64,000 nucleotides of DNA from positions 4,216,001 through 4,280,000 of the forward strand of contig NZ_WING01000001.1 of NCBI RefSeq assembly GCF_009793335.1, given 5' to 3'. The first letter of the stretch is position 1, and each line of letters opens with the position of its first letter. Both the position numbers and the translations under genes were made by a program. This document shows positions 43,511-52,577 of the stretch, in pieces. The notes under the pieces are model-generated. The model searched no databases, was not told where the DNA came from, and was given only the letters and a program-made list of their open reading frames with translations. Source of the DNA: Actinomadura sp. J1-007. Its GTDB lineage: Bacteria; Actinomycetota; Actinomycetes; Streptosporangiales; Streptosporangiaceae.

Positions 43511-44989
43511 CTACTTGCTGAACGCCCGCCGCAGCTCCTCCAGATCGTCGCGCAGGATGTCGTCGTCGTCCAGCGGGCCGCGCTGCGCGAGCCTGTCGGC
43601 GCCGATGGCCCGGTATTCCGGCATCTGCATGGTGCCGCAGCACCGCGAACGGTCCTGCTCGGCCCGCAGGCTCGCCGAGGTCTCGTCGTACGGCTCGACC
43701 TCGGTCGCGTCCCGGCCGTCGCCGGTGTAGTCGGCGTCGGTCATCCTCATCCGTCCGCTCATCAGGTCCGCCAGTGGGGTCGCCGCCGTGGTGACCTCGC
43801 GGACCGCGAACCGGTTGCGGATGAACGTCCGGTACACGGCCGGGTCGCCCCGGCTCGCCGAGAGCTGGAGCATCTGGTTGGCCACGTCGGCGTACGCGGC
43901 GCCGGTGGCCGGGGACGCGACGATCGCGTCGAACAGCAGCTTGCACAGCCCGTTCGCGACCTCGATCAGGACGGCCGTCGGGTCCTTGGTGCGGCGCTGC
44001 CGGTCCAGCTCGAACGCGTAGACGTCGGCGAGGATGTCGTACAGCGCGCCGGTGAACACCTGCGAGATCGCGTGCACCTCGTTGCCGACCTCGCTCAGCT
44101 TGAGGTCGTTGTCGGCGTCGCGCAGGCCCGTCGGCAGCCCGAGCGCCCGGCCGAACTCCTCGGCGAGCGCGGGCAGGAACGACCGGTCGTGCAGGTTGGC
44201 CTTGGTGAGCGCGACGAGCGCCTCCGCCTGGTCGGGCTGGCCGAGCGCGACGAAGATGGCCGTGAGGTCGCCGAACGCCTCGTGCAGCCCGCCGGTCTGC
44301 GGCGGGTTGTCCGCGGAGAGCCAGCCGGGCTTCAGCCCGTCGAGGATCGCGTGGCCCATCTCGTGCGCGACGATGTCGAGCGAACGGCACGTGAAGACCT
44401 TGCCGTCCGCCGGTTGCCCCTGCGGGACGAAGAACAGGAACTTCAGCACCTTGGCCGTACGGCTGTAGAACGCGTTGGCGCCCACTCCGGCGTGCGGGTG
44501 CACGGTGATGCGGTCGGTGTTGCCGCCGACGTTCCACGCGAACGGGATCGGGTCGCCCCCGTTGTGCCGCTCGTACATGGACAGGGTGAGGCGCGCGACG
44601 GCGAACGTGTGCGCGCAGTCGAACTGCGGGGTGTTCGGCGTGAAGATGAAGTCGCCTCCGGCGTTGCGGGCGACCGGGGCCACGTCCGCCAGCTCGGTCT
44701 GGATGCGGGTGTCCTTCGGGCCGTTCAGCACGACCGTCGGGACGAACACGACGCGCACCCCGAGCGAGGTGACCGACGGGTCCTGCTTGTAGACGAGGAA
44801 CCGGTGGCCGTTCACCACGGGCACCGGGACCGGCACCTCGCGCCTGTCCGGCGCGGAGGGCGCGGCGCCCTCGACGCGCAGCGCCGCGGGCAGCCGGCCG
44901 AGCTGCGCCTCGGGGACCTCCAGGCCCGCGAGCGTCCGCTCGCCCGCCTGCTGGGTTGGGGCTTGCTGGTGGATCATCGTCGATGCCAC
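43511..44989 (-). CDS. M4 family metallopeptidase without signal peptide (protealysin-like)
   Basis: 492 aa. The zinc site is IVAHEMGHAILDG (HExxH), with the third ligand Glu in GGLHEAFGDLTAIF. Only about 50 residues precede the region ADVAPV, with no signal peptide and no long FTP propeptide, so it resembles protealysin-type or intracellular M4 enzymes. The protein ends with acidic C-terminal residues. Together with the downstream emfourin it forms a protease-inhibitor module. A gap of about 330 bases to pcrA holds its promoter. Confidence 0.9.
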   Translation of the reverse strand: MASTMIHQQAPTQQAGERTLAGLEVPEAQLGRLPAALRVEGAAPSAPDRREVPVPVPVVNGHRFLVYKQDPSVTSLGVRVVFVPTVVLNGPKDTRIQTELADVAPVARNAGGDFIFTPNTPQFDCAHTFAVARLTLSMYERHNGGDPIPFAWNVGGNTDRITVHPHAGVGANAFYSRTAKVLKFLFFVPQGQPADGKVFTCRSLDIVAHEMGHAILDGLKPGWLSADNPPQTGGLHEAFGDLTAIFVALGQPDQAEALVALTKANLHDRSFLPALAEEFGRALGLPTGLRDADNDLKLSEVGNEVHAISQVFTGALYDILADVYAFELDRQRRTKDPTAVLIEVANGLCKLLFDAIVASPATGAAYADVANQMLQLSASRGDPAVYRTFIRNRFAVREVTTAATPLADLMSGRMRMTDADYTGDGRDATEVEPYDETSASLRAEQDRSRCCGTMQMPEYRAIGADRLAQRGPLDDDDILRDDLEELRRAFSK

Positions 44990-45317
44990 CTTCCGTCACC
45001 GGGCGTGGGCCCCTGCTGGCCCACCGCTGCCGCGGGCGGACACGACGGTCCCCTGAGCGGGGAGCACGTCCAGGTGAGAGGTGATCAGGGGCCGTCGGCG
45101 CCGTCCTGTCCGGCCTACGGTCCGCCGGACGGCGGGGTGCGTCAAGCGAGGTGAACGGCGTCCCCGATCGTTTGTCCGCATCCGGACCGATGACCAGGAG
45201 CGACCGGCCGGACACCCATGTCGCGGGCCGGGCGGCGGCGCCCCGCGGACGGTTCCGCGAACGTGCGCGGCGGCCGGAGTGGCGGCATTTCGTCCGCGGC
45301 GGGCCGTAGACTCGCAC
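44990..45317. other. Divergent promoter region, no gene seen
   Basis: About 328 bases between the divergent M4 peptidase and pcrA starts. Several short ORFs are shadows. I saw no clear SOS box, terminator or RNA gene. Confidence 0.5.
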
Positions 45318-47579
45318 ATGATGTCGAAGACCGAAGCCCACCCCTTGCTCGATGGCCTCAACCCGCAGCAGCGCGCCGCCGTCGAGCACTCCGGCGGACC
45401 CCTGCTGATCGTCGCGGGCGCCGGCTCGGGCAAGACCCGCGTGCTGACCCACCGCATCGCCTACCTGCTGGGCGAGCGCGACGTCCACCCCGGGCAGATC
45501 CTGGCGATCACGTTCACCAACAAGGCCGCCGCCGAGATGAAGGAGCGGGTGGACGACCTGGTCGGCCCGCGCTCGCGCGCGATGTGGGTGATGACGTTCC
45601 ACTCGGCGTGCGTGCGCATCCTGCGGCGCGAGGCCAAGCGGCTGGGCTTCCCGACGAGCTTCTCGATCTACGACCAGGCCGACGCGCGGCGGCTGATGGC
45701 CCTGGTCTGCCGCGAGCTCGACCTCGACCCCAAGCGCTATCCGCCGAAGTCGTTCTCCGCCCAGGTCTCCAACCTCAAGAACGAGCTGATCGACTACGAG
45801 ACCTACAAGGCGCGGGCGTCCACGCACATGGAGCAGACGCTCGCCGAGGCGTACGAGATGTACCAGGCGCGGCTCCAGCAGGCCGGCGCGATGGACTTCG
45901 ACGACCTGATCATGATGACGGTCAACCTGCTCCAGGTCTTCCCGGAGGCCGCCGAGCACTACCGGCGGCGGTTCCGGCACGTCATGGTCGACGAGTACCA
46001 GGACACCAACCACGCGCAGTACGAGCTGGTCCGCGAGCTGACCGCCCCGGTCGAGGGGGTGGGCCCCGCCGAGCTGTGCGTGGTGGGCGACGCCGACCAG
46101 TCGATCTACGCGTTCCGCGGCGCGACGATCCGCAACATCCTGGAGTTCGAGCGCGACTACCCCGACGCCACCACGATCCTGCTGGAGCAGAACTACCGCT
46201 CCACGCAGACGATCCTGTCGGCGGCCAACGCGGTGATCGAGCGCAACGCCGACCGCAAGCCGAAGAAGCTCTGGTCCGACCAGGGCGAGGGCCACAAGAT
46301 CATCGGCTATGTGGCCGACAACGAGCACGACGAGGCCGCGTTCGTCGCGCACGAGACCGACAAGCTCACCGACGCGGGCGACGCCCGCCCCGGCGACGTC
46401 GCGATCTTCTACCGCACCAACGCGCAGTCCCGCGTCTTCGAAGAGGTGTTCATCCGCGTCGGCCTGCCCTACAAGGTCGTCGGCGGCGTCCGCTTCTACG
46501 AGCGCAAGGAGATCCGCGACCTGCTCGCCTACCTGCGCGTTCTCGCCAACCCCGAGGACACCGTCTCGCTGCGCCGCGTCCTCAACGTGCCCAAGCGGGG
46601 CATCGGCGACCGCGCCGAGGCGTGCGTCGAGGCGTACGCGTCGCGCGAGCGGATCTCGTTCTGGCAGGCGCTGCGCCGCCCCGAGGACGTGCCGGGCATG
46701 GCGACCCGTTCGATCAACGCGGTCCGCGAGTTCGTCGCGCTCCTCGACGAACTGCGCGGCGCGGCGGAGTCGGCGACGCCCGCCGAGCTGGTCGACCAGG
46801 TGCTGACCAAGAGCGGCTACCTCGCTGAGCTCCAGGCGTCCAAGGACCCGCAGGACGAGACCCGCGTGGAGAACCTCCAGGAGATGGAGGCCGTCGCCCG
46901 CGAGTTCGAGGAGCGCCTCGACGGCGAGTCCGCCGAGGGCCGCCTGCCCGACTTCCTGGAGCAGGTCGCGCTCGTCGCCGACGCCGACTCGATCCCCGGC
47001 GGCGCCAAGGGCGCGCCCGTCCCGCCCGGCGAGCAGCCGGAGGAGACCGAGCAGGGCGTCGTCACGCTGATGACCCTGCACACCGCGAAGGGCCTGGAGT
47101 TCCCGGTCGTGTTCCTCACCGGCATGGAGGACGGGGTCTTCCCGCACCTGCGCGCCATGAGCAACCCCAAGGAGCTCGAAGAGGAGCGCCGCCTCGCCTA
47201 CGTCGGCATCACCCGCGCCCGGCAGCGCCTCTACCTGAGCCGCGCCACCATGCGCAGCTCGTGGGGCGCCCCGCAGGTCAACCCGCCGTCGCGGTTCCTC
47301 GGCGAGGTCCCGCCGTCGCTCATGGAGTGGGAGCGCGAGACGTCCACCACGTCCCCCGCGATGGCGTCGATGGCGTCCCGCCCCGGCGTCCGCTCCCCGG
47401 GCAACCGCGCCGTCCCGTCCCTGTCGCCGGGCGACAAGGTCACGCACGACTCGTTCGGGCTGGGCACGGTCGTCTCCGTCGACGGCGGCGGCGAGAAGGC
47501 GGCGGCCAGCGTCGACTTCGGCGGCGAGTACGGCGTCAAGCGCCTGGTCCTGCGCTACGCCCCGGTCGAGAAGCTCTGA
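45318..47579 (+). CDS. pcrA: ATP-dependent DNA helicase PcrA/UvrD
   Basis: 753 aa from ATG at 45318 (MMSKTEAHPLLDGLNPQQRAA in part). Superfamily 1A motifs: Walker A in IVAGAGSGKTRVLTHRIAYL, DEYQDTNHAQ (Walker B), GDADQSIYAFRGA, QNYRSTQTIL, MTLHTAKGLEFPVVF and VGITRARQRLYL. The C-terminal Tudor-like segment (SPGDKVTHDSFGLGTVVSVDG) binds RNA polymerase or DNA in PcrA. It acts in repair and in removing proteins from DNA. In actinomycetes it commonly lies upstream of sucCD, as here. Confidence 0.97.
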   Translation: MMSKTEAHPLLDGLNPQQRAAVEHSGGPLLIVAGAGSGKTRVLTHRIAYLLGERDVHPGQILAITFTNKAAAEMKERVDDLVGPRSRAMWVMTFHSACVRILRREAKRLGFPTSFSIYDQADARRLMALVCRELDLDPKRYPPKSFSAQVSNLKNELIDYETYKARASTHMEQTLAEAYEMYQARLQQAGAMDFDDLIMMTVNLLQVFPEAAEHYRRRFRHVMVDEYQDTNHAQYELVRELTAPVEGVGPAELCVVGDADQSIYAFRGATIRNILEFERDYPDATTILLEQNYRSTQTILSAANAVIERNADRKPKKLWSDQGEGHKIIGYVADNEHDEAAFVAHETDKLTDAGDARPGDVAIFYRTNAQSRVFEEVFIRVGLPYKVVGGVRFYERKEIRDLLAYLRVLANPEDTVSLRRVLNVPKRGIGDRAEACVEAYASRERISFWQALRRPEDVPGMATRSINAVREFVALLDELRGAAESATPAELVDQVLTKSGYLAELQASKDPQDETRVENLQEMEAVAREFEERLDGESAEGRLPDFLEQVALVADADSIPGGAKGAPVPPGEQPEETEQGVVTLMTLHTAKGLEFPVVFLTGMEDGVFPHLRAMSNPKELEEERRLAYVGITRARQRLYLSRATMRSSWGAPQVNPPSRFLGEVPPSLMEWERETSTTSPAMASMASRPGVRSPGNRAVPSLSPGDKVTHDSFGLGTVVSVDGGGEKAAASVDFGGEYGVKRLVLRYAPVEKL

Positions 47580-47586
47580 CGGGCCG

Positions 47587-47999
47587 TTGCTGATCGAGCA
47601 CAGGGGCCGTCGCCCCGCCGTCATCGGCGACGCCGTCCTGATCGGGCCGCACGCCCACGTCAACGGCGCGACGATCGAGGACGAGGTCTTCGTCGCGACC
47701 GGCGCGTCGGTGTTCCCCGGCGCCGTCGCGGGCGCCCGTTCCGAGCTGCGGATCAACAGCGTCCTGCACGTCAACTCGCGGCTGGCCCCGGCGCGGTCCT
47801 GCCCATCGGCTGGATCGCCGCGGGCGACCCGGCCGAGGCGTTCCCGCCCGGCCGCCACGACGAGCTGTGGGAGGTCCAGCGCGAGATGGACTTCCCCGGC
47901 ACCGTCTACGGCGTGCCGCGCGGCGCCTCGATGCGCGAGATCATGGCCCGCCAGGCCGACTTCTACGGCGCCCACCTGGACGACCGCCCGCTCGGCTGA
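47587..47999 (+). pseudogene. Gamma-carbonic-anhydrase/acetyltransferase-like protein, shortened and frameshifted
   Basis: The TTG start reads MLIEHRGRRPAVIGDAVLIG. Family members I know have about 50-60 residues of left-handed beta-helix between the RGRRP start and the IGDAVLIGPHAHVNGA stretch, missing here. The frame also breaks near 47790 (CCCCGGCGCG, where CCCCGGGCGCG restores APGAVLPIGWIAAGDPAE). In the next frame it ends as REIMARQADFYGAHLDDRPLG at 47999. An internal deletion plus a one-base loss suggest a decayed gene; metal-site histidines cannot be judged. Confidence 0.7.
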
Positions 48000-48006
48000 C
48001 GGGGCC

Positions 48007-48096
48007 TCAGAGCAGCCGGACGGCCAGGTCCTCGGCGATGCCGCCGTGCCGGTCCACGACCGTCCCGAACACGTCGAACACCGGTGCCCTGACCAT
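48007..48096 (-). pseudogene. N-terminal fragment of a haloacid dehalogenase-type (HAD) hydrolase
   Basis: 29 codons read MVRAPVFDVFGTVVDRHGGI and a short unrelated end. VFDVFGTVVD is the catalytic Asp motif of type II 2-haloacid dehalogenases, which are normally over 200 aa. No matching continuation is found in any frame downstream, so only the start survives next to the broken gamma-carbonic-anhydrase-like gene. Confidence 0.6.
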
Positions 48097-48148
48097 GATC
48101 AGAGCCTGGCCCGGGAACGAGCGCCCCCCGCGCGGTCGTTCCCCTTAC

Positions 48149-48790
48149 ATGGCAACGGTCGGCACCATCGGGCTCTGGGACGCGGTCGCGGACGAACGCC
48201 GCGGCCTCGCGGACCTGCTGGACACCCTGACGCCCGGCCAGCTCGCCACCCCGAGCCTGTGCGCCGCCTGGACCGTACGGGACGTCGCGGCGCACCTGGT
48301 GGCGGCGGTGGAGGTCGGGATGCCGTCGTTCGTCTGGACGGTGCTCGCCAGCCGGGGCGACGTGCACGCCGCCAGCCGCAAGTGCACGGCGCTCGTCGCG
48401 TCCCGCCCCGTACCGGAACTCGCCGGAGCCCTGCGCCGCAAGGCCGGCCAGCGGTCCCGCCTGCGCGGGCCGGAGGGCCCGCTGACCGACATCCTCGTCC
48501 ACGGCCAGGACATCAGGCGCCCCCTCGGCCTGAGCCGCCGCATCCCCGAGAGCCCCCTGCTCGCCGCCCTGCGCTTCCTCACCGAGCAGCGGACCGTCGG
48601 CTTCGTCGCCAAGGGCGTCCTCAGCGGCCTGTCCTGGCAGGCGACCGACCTCGACTGGTCCCACGGCACGGGACCCGCCGTCCGGGGCCCCGCCGAAGCC
48701 CTCCTCCTCGCCATCACCGGCCGCCCCGCGGCCCTCCCCGACCTCCAAGGCGAAGGCACCCCCACCCTCCGAACCCGCTTGGCCCCCTGA
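48149..48790 (+). CDS. Maleylpyruvate isomerase/DinB-like mycothiol-type protein
   Basis: 213 aa from ATG at 48149. The four-helix-bundle family of mycothiol-dependent enzymes is indicated by LWDAVADERRGLADLLDTL, TPSLCAAWTVRDVAAHLVAA and the metal-binding ILVHGQDIRRPLG. Many members are of unknown substrate. The gene looks intact and lies among remnants, convergent with the HAD fragment on its left and followed by a NUDIX fragment. Confidence 0.85.
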   Translation: MATVGTIGLWDAVADERRGLADLLDTLTPGQLATPSLCAAWTVRDVAAHLVAAVEVGMPSFVWTVLASRGDVHAASRKCTALVASRPVPELAGALRRKAGQRSRLRGPEGPLTDILVHGQDIRRPLGLSRRIPESPLLAALRFLTEQRTVGFVAKGVLSGLSWQATDLDWSHGTGPAVRGPAEALLLAITGRPAALPDLQGEGTPTLRTRLAP

Positions 48791-48794
48791 CCCG

Positions 48795-48917
48795 CCGATC
48801 ACTCTGTCACCCGAGCACTCGGCCTACCGCTGGCTGGCCCCCGCCGAGACGGCCGCCACCGGCCTCACGCAGGAAACCGCCGAAACCATTCGCACCTGGG
48901 CCAGGACCCGCCACTGA
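48795..48917 (+). pseudogene. C-terminal NUDIX hydrolase fragment
   Basis: In the frame starting at 48795 an open stretch reads SPEHSAYRWLAPAETAATG then RTWARTRH and a stop at 48917. SPEHSAYRWL is a common C-terminal motif of NUDIX hydrolases. No start codon, ribosome site or NUDIX box (GX5EX7REUXEEXGU) lies upstream, where the maleylpyruvate isomerase gene ends. It is a remnant. Confidence 0.55.
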
Positions 48918-48984
48918 CCGCGCTCCACGGTCGGCCGTGGTGATCTTCACGGGTTAGGGTGCACGGAGATCTGGAGGAGGCGGC

Positions 48985-49527
48985 GTGTTCGGACTGCGGC
49001 TCGCGGAAGGGGCCGAGCTTCGGCCGTTGGAACCGTGGTCGGCGGGGGAGTTCGCCGCGCACGTGGACCGGGTTCGGGGCGATCTGCTGCCCTGGATCCC
49101 GTTCGCCAAGACCGTGGTGGACGAGGAGAGCGCGCGGGCCTATCTCCAGGGGTACGCCGAGCGGCAGGCGGCCGGGGGCGGGCGGATCTTCGGGATCTGG
49201 ATCGACGGGGAGCTGAGCGGCGGGACGCTGTTCCGGGAGTTCGACGCCGAGGCCGGGGTGTGCGAGGTCGGCGTCTGGATGGGCGCGGCCGGGCGGGGGC
49301 GCGGGCTGGTGACGCGGGCCGTGCGGCACATGATCGACTGGGCGGTGCGGACGCGGGGGATCGCGCGGGTCGAGTGGCGCTGCGACCCGGGCAACGAGCG
49401 GAGCGCGGCGGCGGCGCGGCGGCTCGGGTTCACGCTGGAGGCGACGCTGCGGAGCGCCTACGTGCTGGACGGGCGGCGGCGGGACGTGCAGGTGTGGGCG
49501 CTGCTCGCGGAGGAGTGGCCCGCCTAG
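48985..49527 (+). CDS. GNAT N-acetyltransferase (RimJ/RimL type)
   Basis: 180 aa from the GTG at 48985 (GGAGGCGGC upstream). The acetyl-CoA motif A is VGVWMGAAGRGRGLVTRAVR, with the typical WAVRTRGIARVEWRCDPGNERSAAAARRLGFTLEATLR in its second half (here in parts: NERSAAAARRLGF). Members acetylate ribosomal protein or small-molecule amines; the substrate is unknown. Stands alone. Confidence 0.88.
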   Translation: MFGLRLAEGAELRPLEPWSAGEFAAHVDRVRGDLLPWIPFAKTVVDEESARAYLQGYAERQAAGGGRIFGIWIDGELSGGTLFREFDAEAGVCEVGVWMGAAGRGRGLVTRAVRHMIDWAVRTRGIARVEWRCDPGNERSAAAARRLGFTLEATLRSAYVLDGRRRDVQVWALLAEEWPA

Positions 49528-49606
49528 CGCGTGCCGGGTGGTGCGCGTGACCGAGTAGGTTCATGCGCGTTAACGAAGTTGACTCCTTACCCCCCGGGAG
49601 CCCCAC

Positions 49607-50377
49607 GTGCACGTTGAGCAGGTGTGCCTGCTGCTGCTCGCCGCGCTGGCGGCTGGATGGGTGGACGCGGTGGTCGGCGGGGGCGGGCTGATCCAGCTCC
49701 CGGCGCTGATGCTGCTCAACCCGGGGCAGCCGGTCGCGACGGCGCTCGCCACCAACAAGCTCGGCTCGATCGCCGGAACGTCCTCGGCGGCGGTCGCCTA
49801 CCTGCGCAAGGCCAAGCCCGACCTGGACGTCGCGCTGCCCGCCGCCGGGATCGCGGTCTGCTGCGCGGCGGGCGGCGCGCTGTGCGCCGCCGCGATCTCC
49901 TCCGCCCTGCTCAAGCCCGTGATCATGGTGGTGCTGCTGGCGGTGGCGGCGATCGTGGTGCTGAGGCCCGACCTCGGCCGGGTGCCGGGCCTGGTGCTGC
50001 GGACGCGGCGCAGGGTGGCGGCGGCGGTGCTGATCCCCGGCGTGCTGATCGCGTTCTACGACGGGCTGGTCGGGCCCGGCACCGGGACGTTCCTCGTGCT
50101 GGCGTTCACCGCGCTGCTCGGCGTCGACTTCGTCAACGCCTCCGCCAACGCCAAGATCATCAACACCGGCACCAACCTGGGCGCGCTGGCCGTGTTCGCC
50201 GCGCAGGGCCACGTGCTGTGGGCGCTCGGCCTCGGGATGGCGTGCTGCAACATCGTCGGCGCCCAGCTCGGCGCCCGCATGGCGATCAGCCGCGGCGCCG
50301 GGTTCGTACGGGTCGTCCTGCTGTGCGTGGTGTCGGCCCTGGTGGTCAAGCTCGGGTACGAGCAGTTCCTCGCCTGA
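49607..50377 (+). CDS. TSUP-family permease (sulfite exporter TauE/SafE-like)
   Basis: 256 aa from the GTG at 49607 (GGGAG upstream). About seven or eight membrane helices. The two family half-motifs are GWVDAVVGGGGLIQLPALML and, in the second half, GVLIAFYDGLVGPGTGTFLVL. Members export sulfite, sulfoacetate or other anions; the substrate cannot be told. In an alternative frame, a Cys-rich short ORF overlaps the start (see rejected). Confidence 0.9.
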   Translation: MHVEQVCLLLLAALAAGWVDAVVGGGGLIQLPALMLLNPGQPVATALATNKLGSIAGTSSAAVAYLRKAKPDLDVALPAAGIAVCCAAGGALCAAAISSALLKPVIMVVLLAVAAIVVLRPDLGRVPGLVLRTRRRVAAAVLIPGVLIAFYDGLVGPGTGTFLVLAFTALLGVDFVNASANAKIINTGTNLGALAVFAAQGHVLWALGLGMACCNIVGAQLGARMAISRGAGFVRVVLLCVVSALVVKLGYEQFLA

Positions 50378-50385
50378 ACGGCGCG

Positions 50386-52224
50386 TCAGGCGGGCGGTAC
50401 GGGGAGCGGCCGTTCGAGGGCGGCGAGGCTGAGCACGACCATCGACGCCGTCCACCCGAGCGGCGCGACCCCGGCGGGCTGGCCGCGTTCGCCGACCTTC
50501 TCCGGCAGGACGCCGAGGGACGTGCGGTGCCGCGACAGCCAGTCCAGGCGTCCGAGCGCCTCGTCCGTACGGCCCGACGTCGCCGCCGACAGCGTGAACA
50601 GCGCCATCTCCGGCGTCCACGCGACCAGCTTGTGGCCGGGCCACTTCTCGCCCGGCAGGACGCCGCCGTTCGGCAGCCTGAGCTTCTCCGCCGCGTTCTC
50701 GACCGCCGAGCTGACGCCCGGGTCGGCCGGGGCGAACGGCGGCGACAGGAACGTGACGGAGGTGTCCATCAGCCCGCCCGCCACGGGGGAGCGCGGGTAG
50801 CCGTGCGGGGTGAAGTGCCGGGCGACCGCGTCCGACAGCCGGTGCGCGGCCGAACGCCACTTGGCGGCCTGCCCGTCCTTGCCGTACCCGTCGGCGATCG
50901 CCGCCGCCGACCGCAGGCCCGCGAGGACGGGCCCGACCACGCCGAGCGTCGGCCGGTTCGGGTCCTGCTCGCGCCCCGAGCCGCGCTCCATGTAGTCGGA
51001 CGAGGGCGGCGGCAGGCCGTCGCGGCCGAGCGACCCGGCGAGGTGGTCGGCGGCGCGCCGCACCATCGGCCACAGCTCCGGCAGCTCCTCCTCCGGCTGC
51101 TCGGCGCGGAACAGCCAGCTCGACCACAGCACCCACCCGAGCGAGTCGAGCTGCGGCGGGCGCCCGTCCGTCACGGCGCTGCCGTCGGCGTTGTAGCGCG
51201 CGGCCCACAGCCCGTTCTGGTGCTGGACGCGCGCCAGGAACCGCAGCACCCGCCGCGCCTCCGACGGATGCCCGGTCACCGCGAACGCGGCGGCGGCGAA
51301 CGCCGAGTCGCGCGGCCAGCAGTACCGCCAGGCGCCGAACCACGACGCGAGCGACGCGCCGTTCGGACGGGTGAGCAGCCGCAGGTCGAGCAGGGAGCGG
51401 GCCGCCATGTCGCGGTAGCCGGTCGCGCGGGCCCGCTGCTCTTCGGCCGCCGCGCGCTCCTCGGGGCTCGCGGCGCCCTCCGGCTCCGCGGACGGACCGC
51501 CCGGCCGCTCGCCTCCCGGCTGCGGCTCCGGCCGCGCCGCCGGCGGTACGGGACGGGGCGCGACGAGGTCGGGGGGCGGGAGCAGCAGGTCACCGGTCCG
51601 GCCCAGCGGGCCGTCCGGCGGGGCCGCGTCCGGAGCGGGGGCCGAGGCGCCGCCCCGGCCGACCGCCGCGCCTCCGGGCCGTTCGGGCGACCGCGTCCAG
51701 ACGCCGCGAGGCTGCGCCGCCGTCGGGGCGCCGGCCTGCGGGGACGCGGGCGGGCGCGGGGGCGCGGGGACGCGCGGCACGGAACGGGGCGCGGCGGCGC
51801 CGGTGACCGCCGCGCTCGAACCGGGCGCCGGGACGCCGTACCCCGGAACGGTTCCGTGCGCGAGCCACTCGCCGTCCGAACGGACCGCCGCGCTCACTCG
51901 GGAGTCGGACGGCTCGACGGTCGTCGGGGTGTCGGAGCCGAACGGGATCAGCCGGATCTGCCCGTTCCCGAGCCGTACGACGGAGCTGTCGCGCAGGTAC
52001 GAGGCGCCGGGCGCGTCGATCGGGGAGAGCGGGGAGCCGTTGAACGGCCAGCCTCCGCCGCCGACCAGGCCGGGGCTCGCCCATCCCGCGCCGGGCCGGG
52101 TGGAGCCCTGGGCGCCGCAGGTGGAGACCAGCGCGGCGACGAGGAGCAGCGCCGCGGTCACGCGGGCGCGGCGCGGCACGCGCTCCGCGCCCCGTCGCGC
52201 GGGCGTCACCCTGTCCTCGGCCAA
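50386..52224 (-). CDS. Exported glucoamylase-like (GH15-type) protein with Pro-rich linker
   Basis: 612 aa from TTG at 52224. A basic N-terminus and hydrophobic stretch end in VSTCGAQ, a weak lipobox (Thr at -1), so it is exported and perhaps lipidated. Residues 60-255 are a low-complexity Pro/Gly/Ala-rich region. The C-terminal half has six-hairpin glycosidase features: WRYCWPRDSAFAAAAFAVTG, LWAARYNADGS, then WTPEMALFTLSAAT. The WPRD motif and NGLW are typical of GH15. It probably trims glucosides at the cell surface. Tandem repeats overlap its ribosome site. Confidence 0.75.
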   Translation of the reverse strand: MAEDRVTPARRGAERVPRRARVTAALLLVAALVSTCGAQGSTRPGAGWASPGLVGGGGWPFNGSPLSPIDAPGASYLRDSSVVRLGNGQIRLIPFGSDTPTTVEPSDSRVSAAVRSDGEWLAHGTVPGYGVPAPGSSAAVTGAAAPRSVPRVPAPPRPPASPQAGAPTAAQPRGVWTRSPERPGGAAVGRGGASAPAPDAAPPDGPLGRTGDLLLPPPDLVAPRPVPPAARPEPQPGGERPGGPSAEPEGAASPEERAAAEEQRARATGYRDMAARSLLDLRLLTRPNGASLASWFGAWRYCWPRDSAFAAAAFAVTGHPSEARRVLRFLARVQHQNGLWAARYNADGSAVTDGRPPQLDSLGWVLWSSWLFRAEQPEEELPELWPMVRRAADHLAGSLGRDGLPPPSSDYMERGSGREQDPNRPTLGVVGPVLAGLRSAAAIADGYGKDGQAAKWRSAAHRLSDAVARHFTPHGYPRSPVAGGLMDTSVTFLSPPFAPADPGVSSAVENAAEKLRLPNGGVLPGEKWPGHKLVAWTPEMALFTLSAATSGRTDEALGRLDWLSRHRTSLGVLPEKVGERGQPAGVAPLGWTASMVVLSLAALERPLPVPPA

Positions 52225-52275
52225 GGCCCCTCTTCCCTCAAAGGCCCCTCATCCCTCAAGGCCCCTCATCCCTCG
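52223..52275. repeat. Three tandem 17-18-bp repeats before the GH15-like gene
   Basis: The unit AAGGCCCCTC(A/T)TCCCTCA occurs three times: 52223-52240, 52241-52258 and 52259-52275. On the minus strand each carries the Shine-Dalgarno-like GAGGGG. The copy next to the gene holds the TTG start, so repeat number changes would alter the leader. Confidence 0.75.
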
Positions 52276-52450
52276 TGAGAGGGCCCTCTCGCTTCGAAGC
52301 CCGGCTTCATCGCGGGGCGGAAACAAGTACATCAAACTCCGCCAAACCGTTCCTCCTCCCCAGGGGTCACCCGAGTCCTCCTCAAGAAGGGGAGATACCC
52401 CCGTACGACCAGCCGTTACCGAGACGTAGCGGGAGGACCCGACCCGGCGG

Positions 52451-52479
52451 CGTGACCATGGACGGGGGTTGACTAGGCT
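52451..52479 (+). promoter_or_regulatory. Possible sucCD promoter
   Basis: TAGGCT (52474-52479) fits TANNNT as a -10 box, with CGTGAC as a weak -35 at 52451-52456, 17 bases apart. This implies a 5' UTR of about 90 bases before the GTG at 52578. Confidence 0.4.
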
Positions 52480-52577
52480 GCATCGACGGAGCGGACCGCA
52501 GAGTGGCAGGCCGCACGCACGCACGTGCACCCCCCACTCCGGCGGTCATAGGCATGTCGATCCGTTAAGGACGCCTC

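Noticed and set aside
43374..47975. A 1533-codon minus-strand open frame
   Set aside because: It runs antisense to pcrA and out of frame with the M4 peptidase. Such frames arise from GC-rich third positions, and it has no recognisable domain.
49563..49691. Short ORF (MRVNEVDSLPPG...) with a Cys-rich CACCCS patch overlapping the TSUP exporter start
   Set aside because: The poly-Cys patch is the shifted reading of the exporter's CTG-rich Leu codons (VCLLLL), so it is expected by chance and lacks the RVASALC-type ending of the other two leaders.
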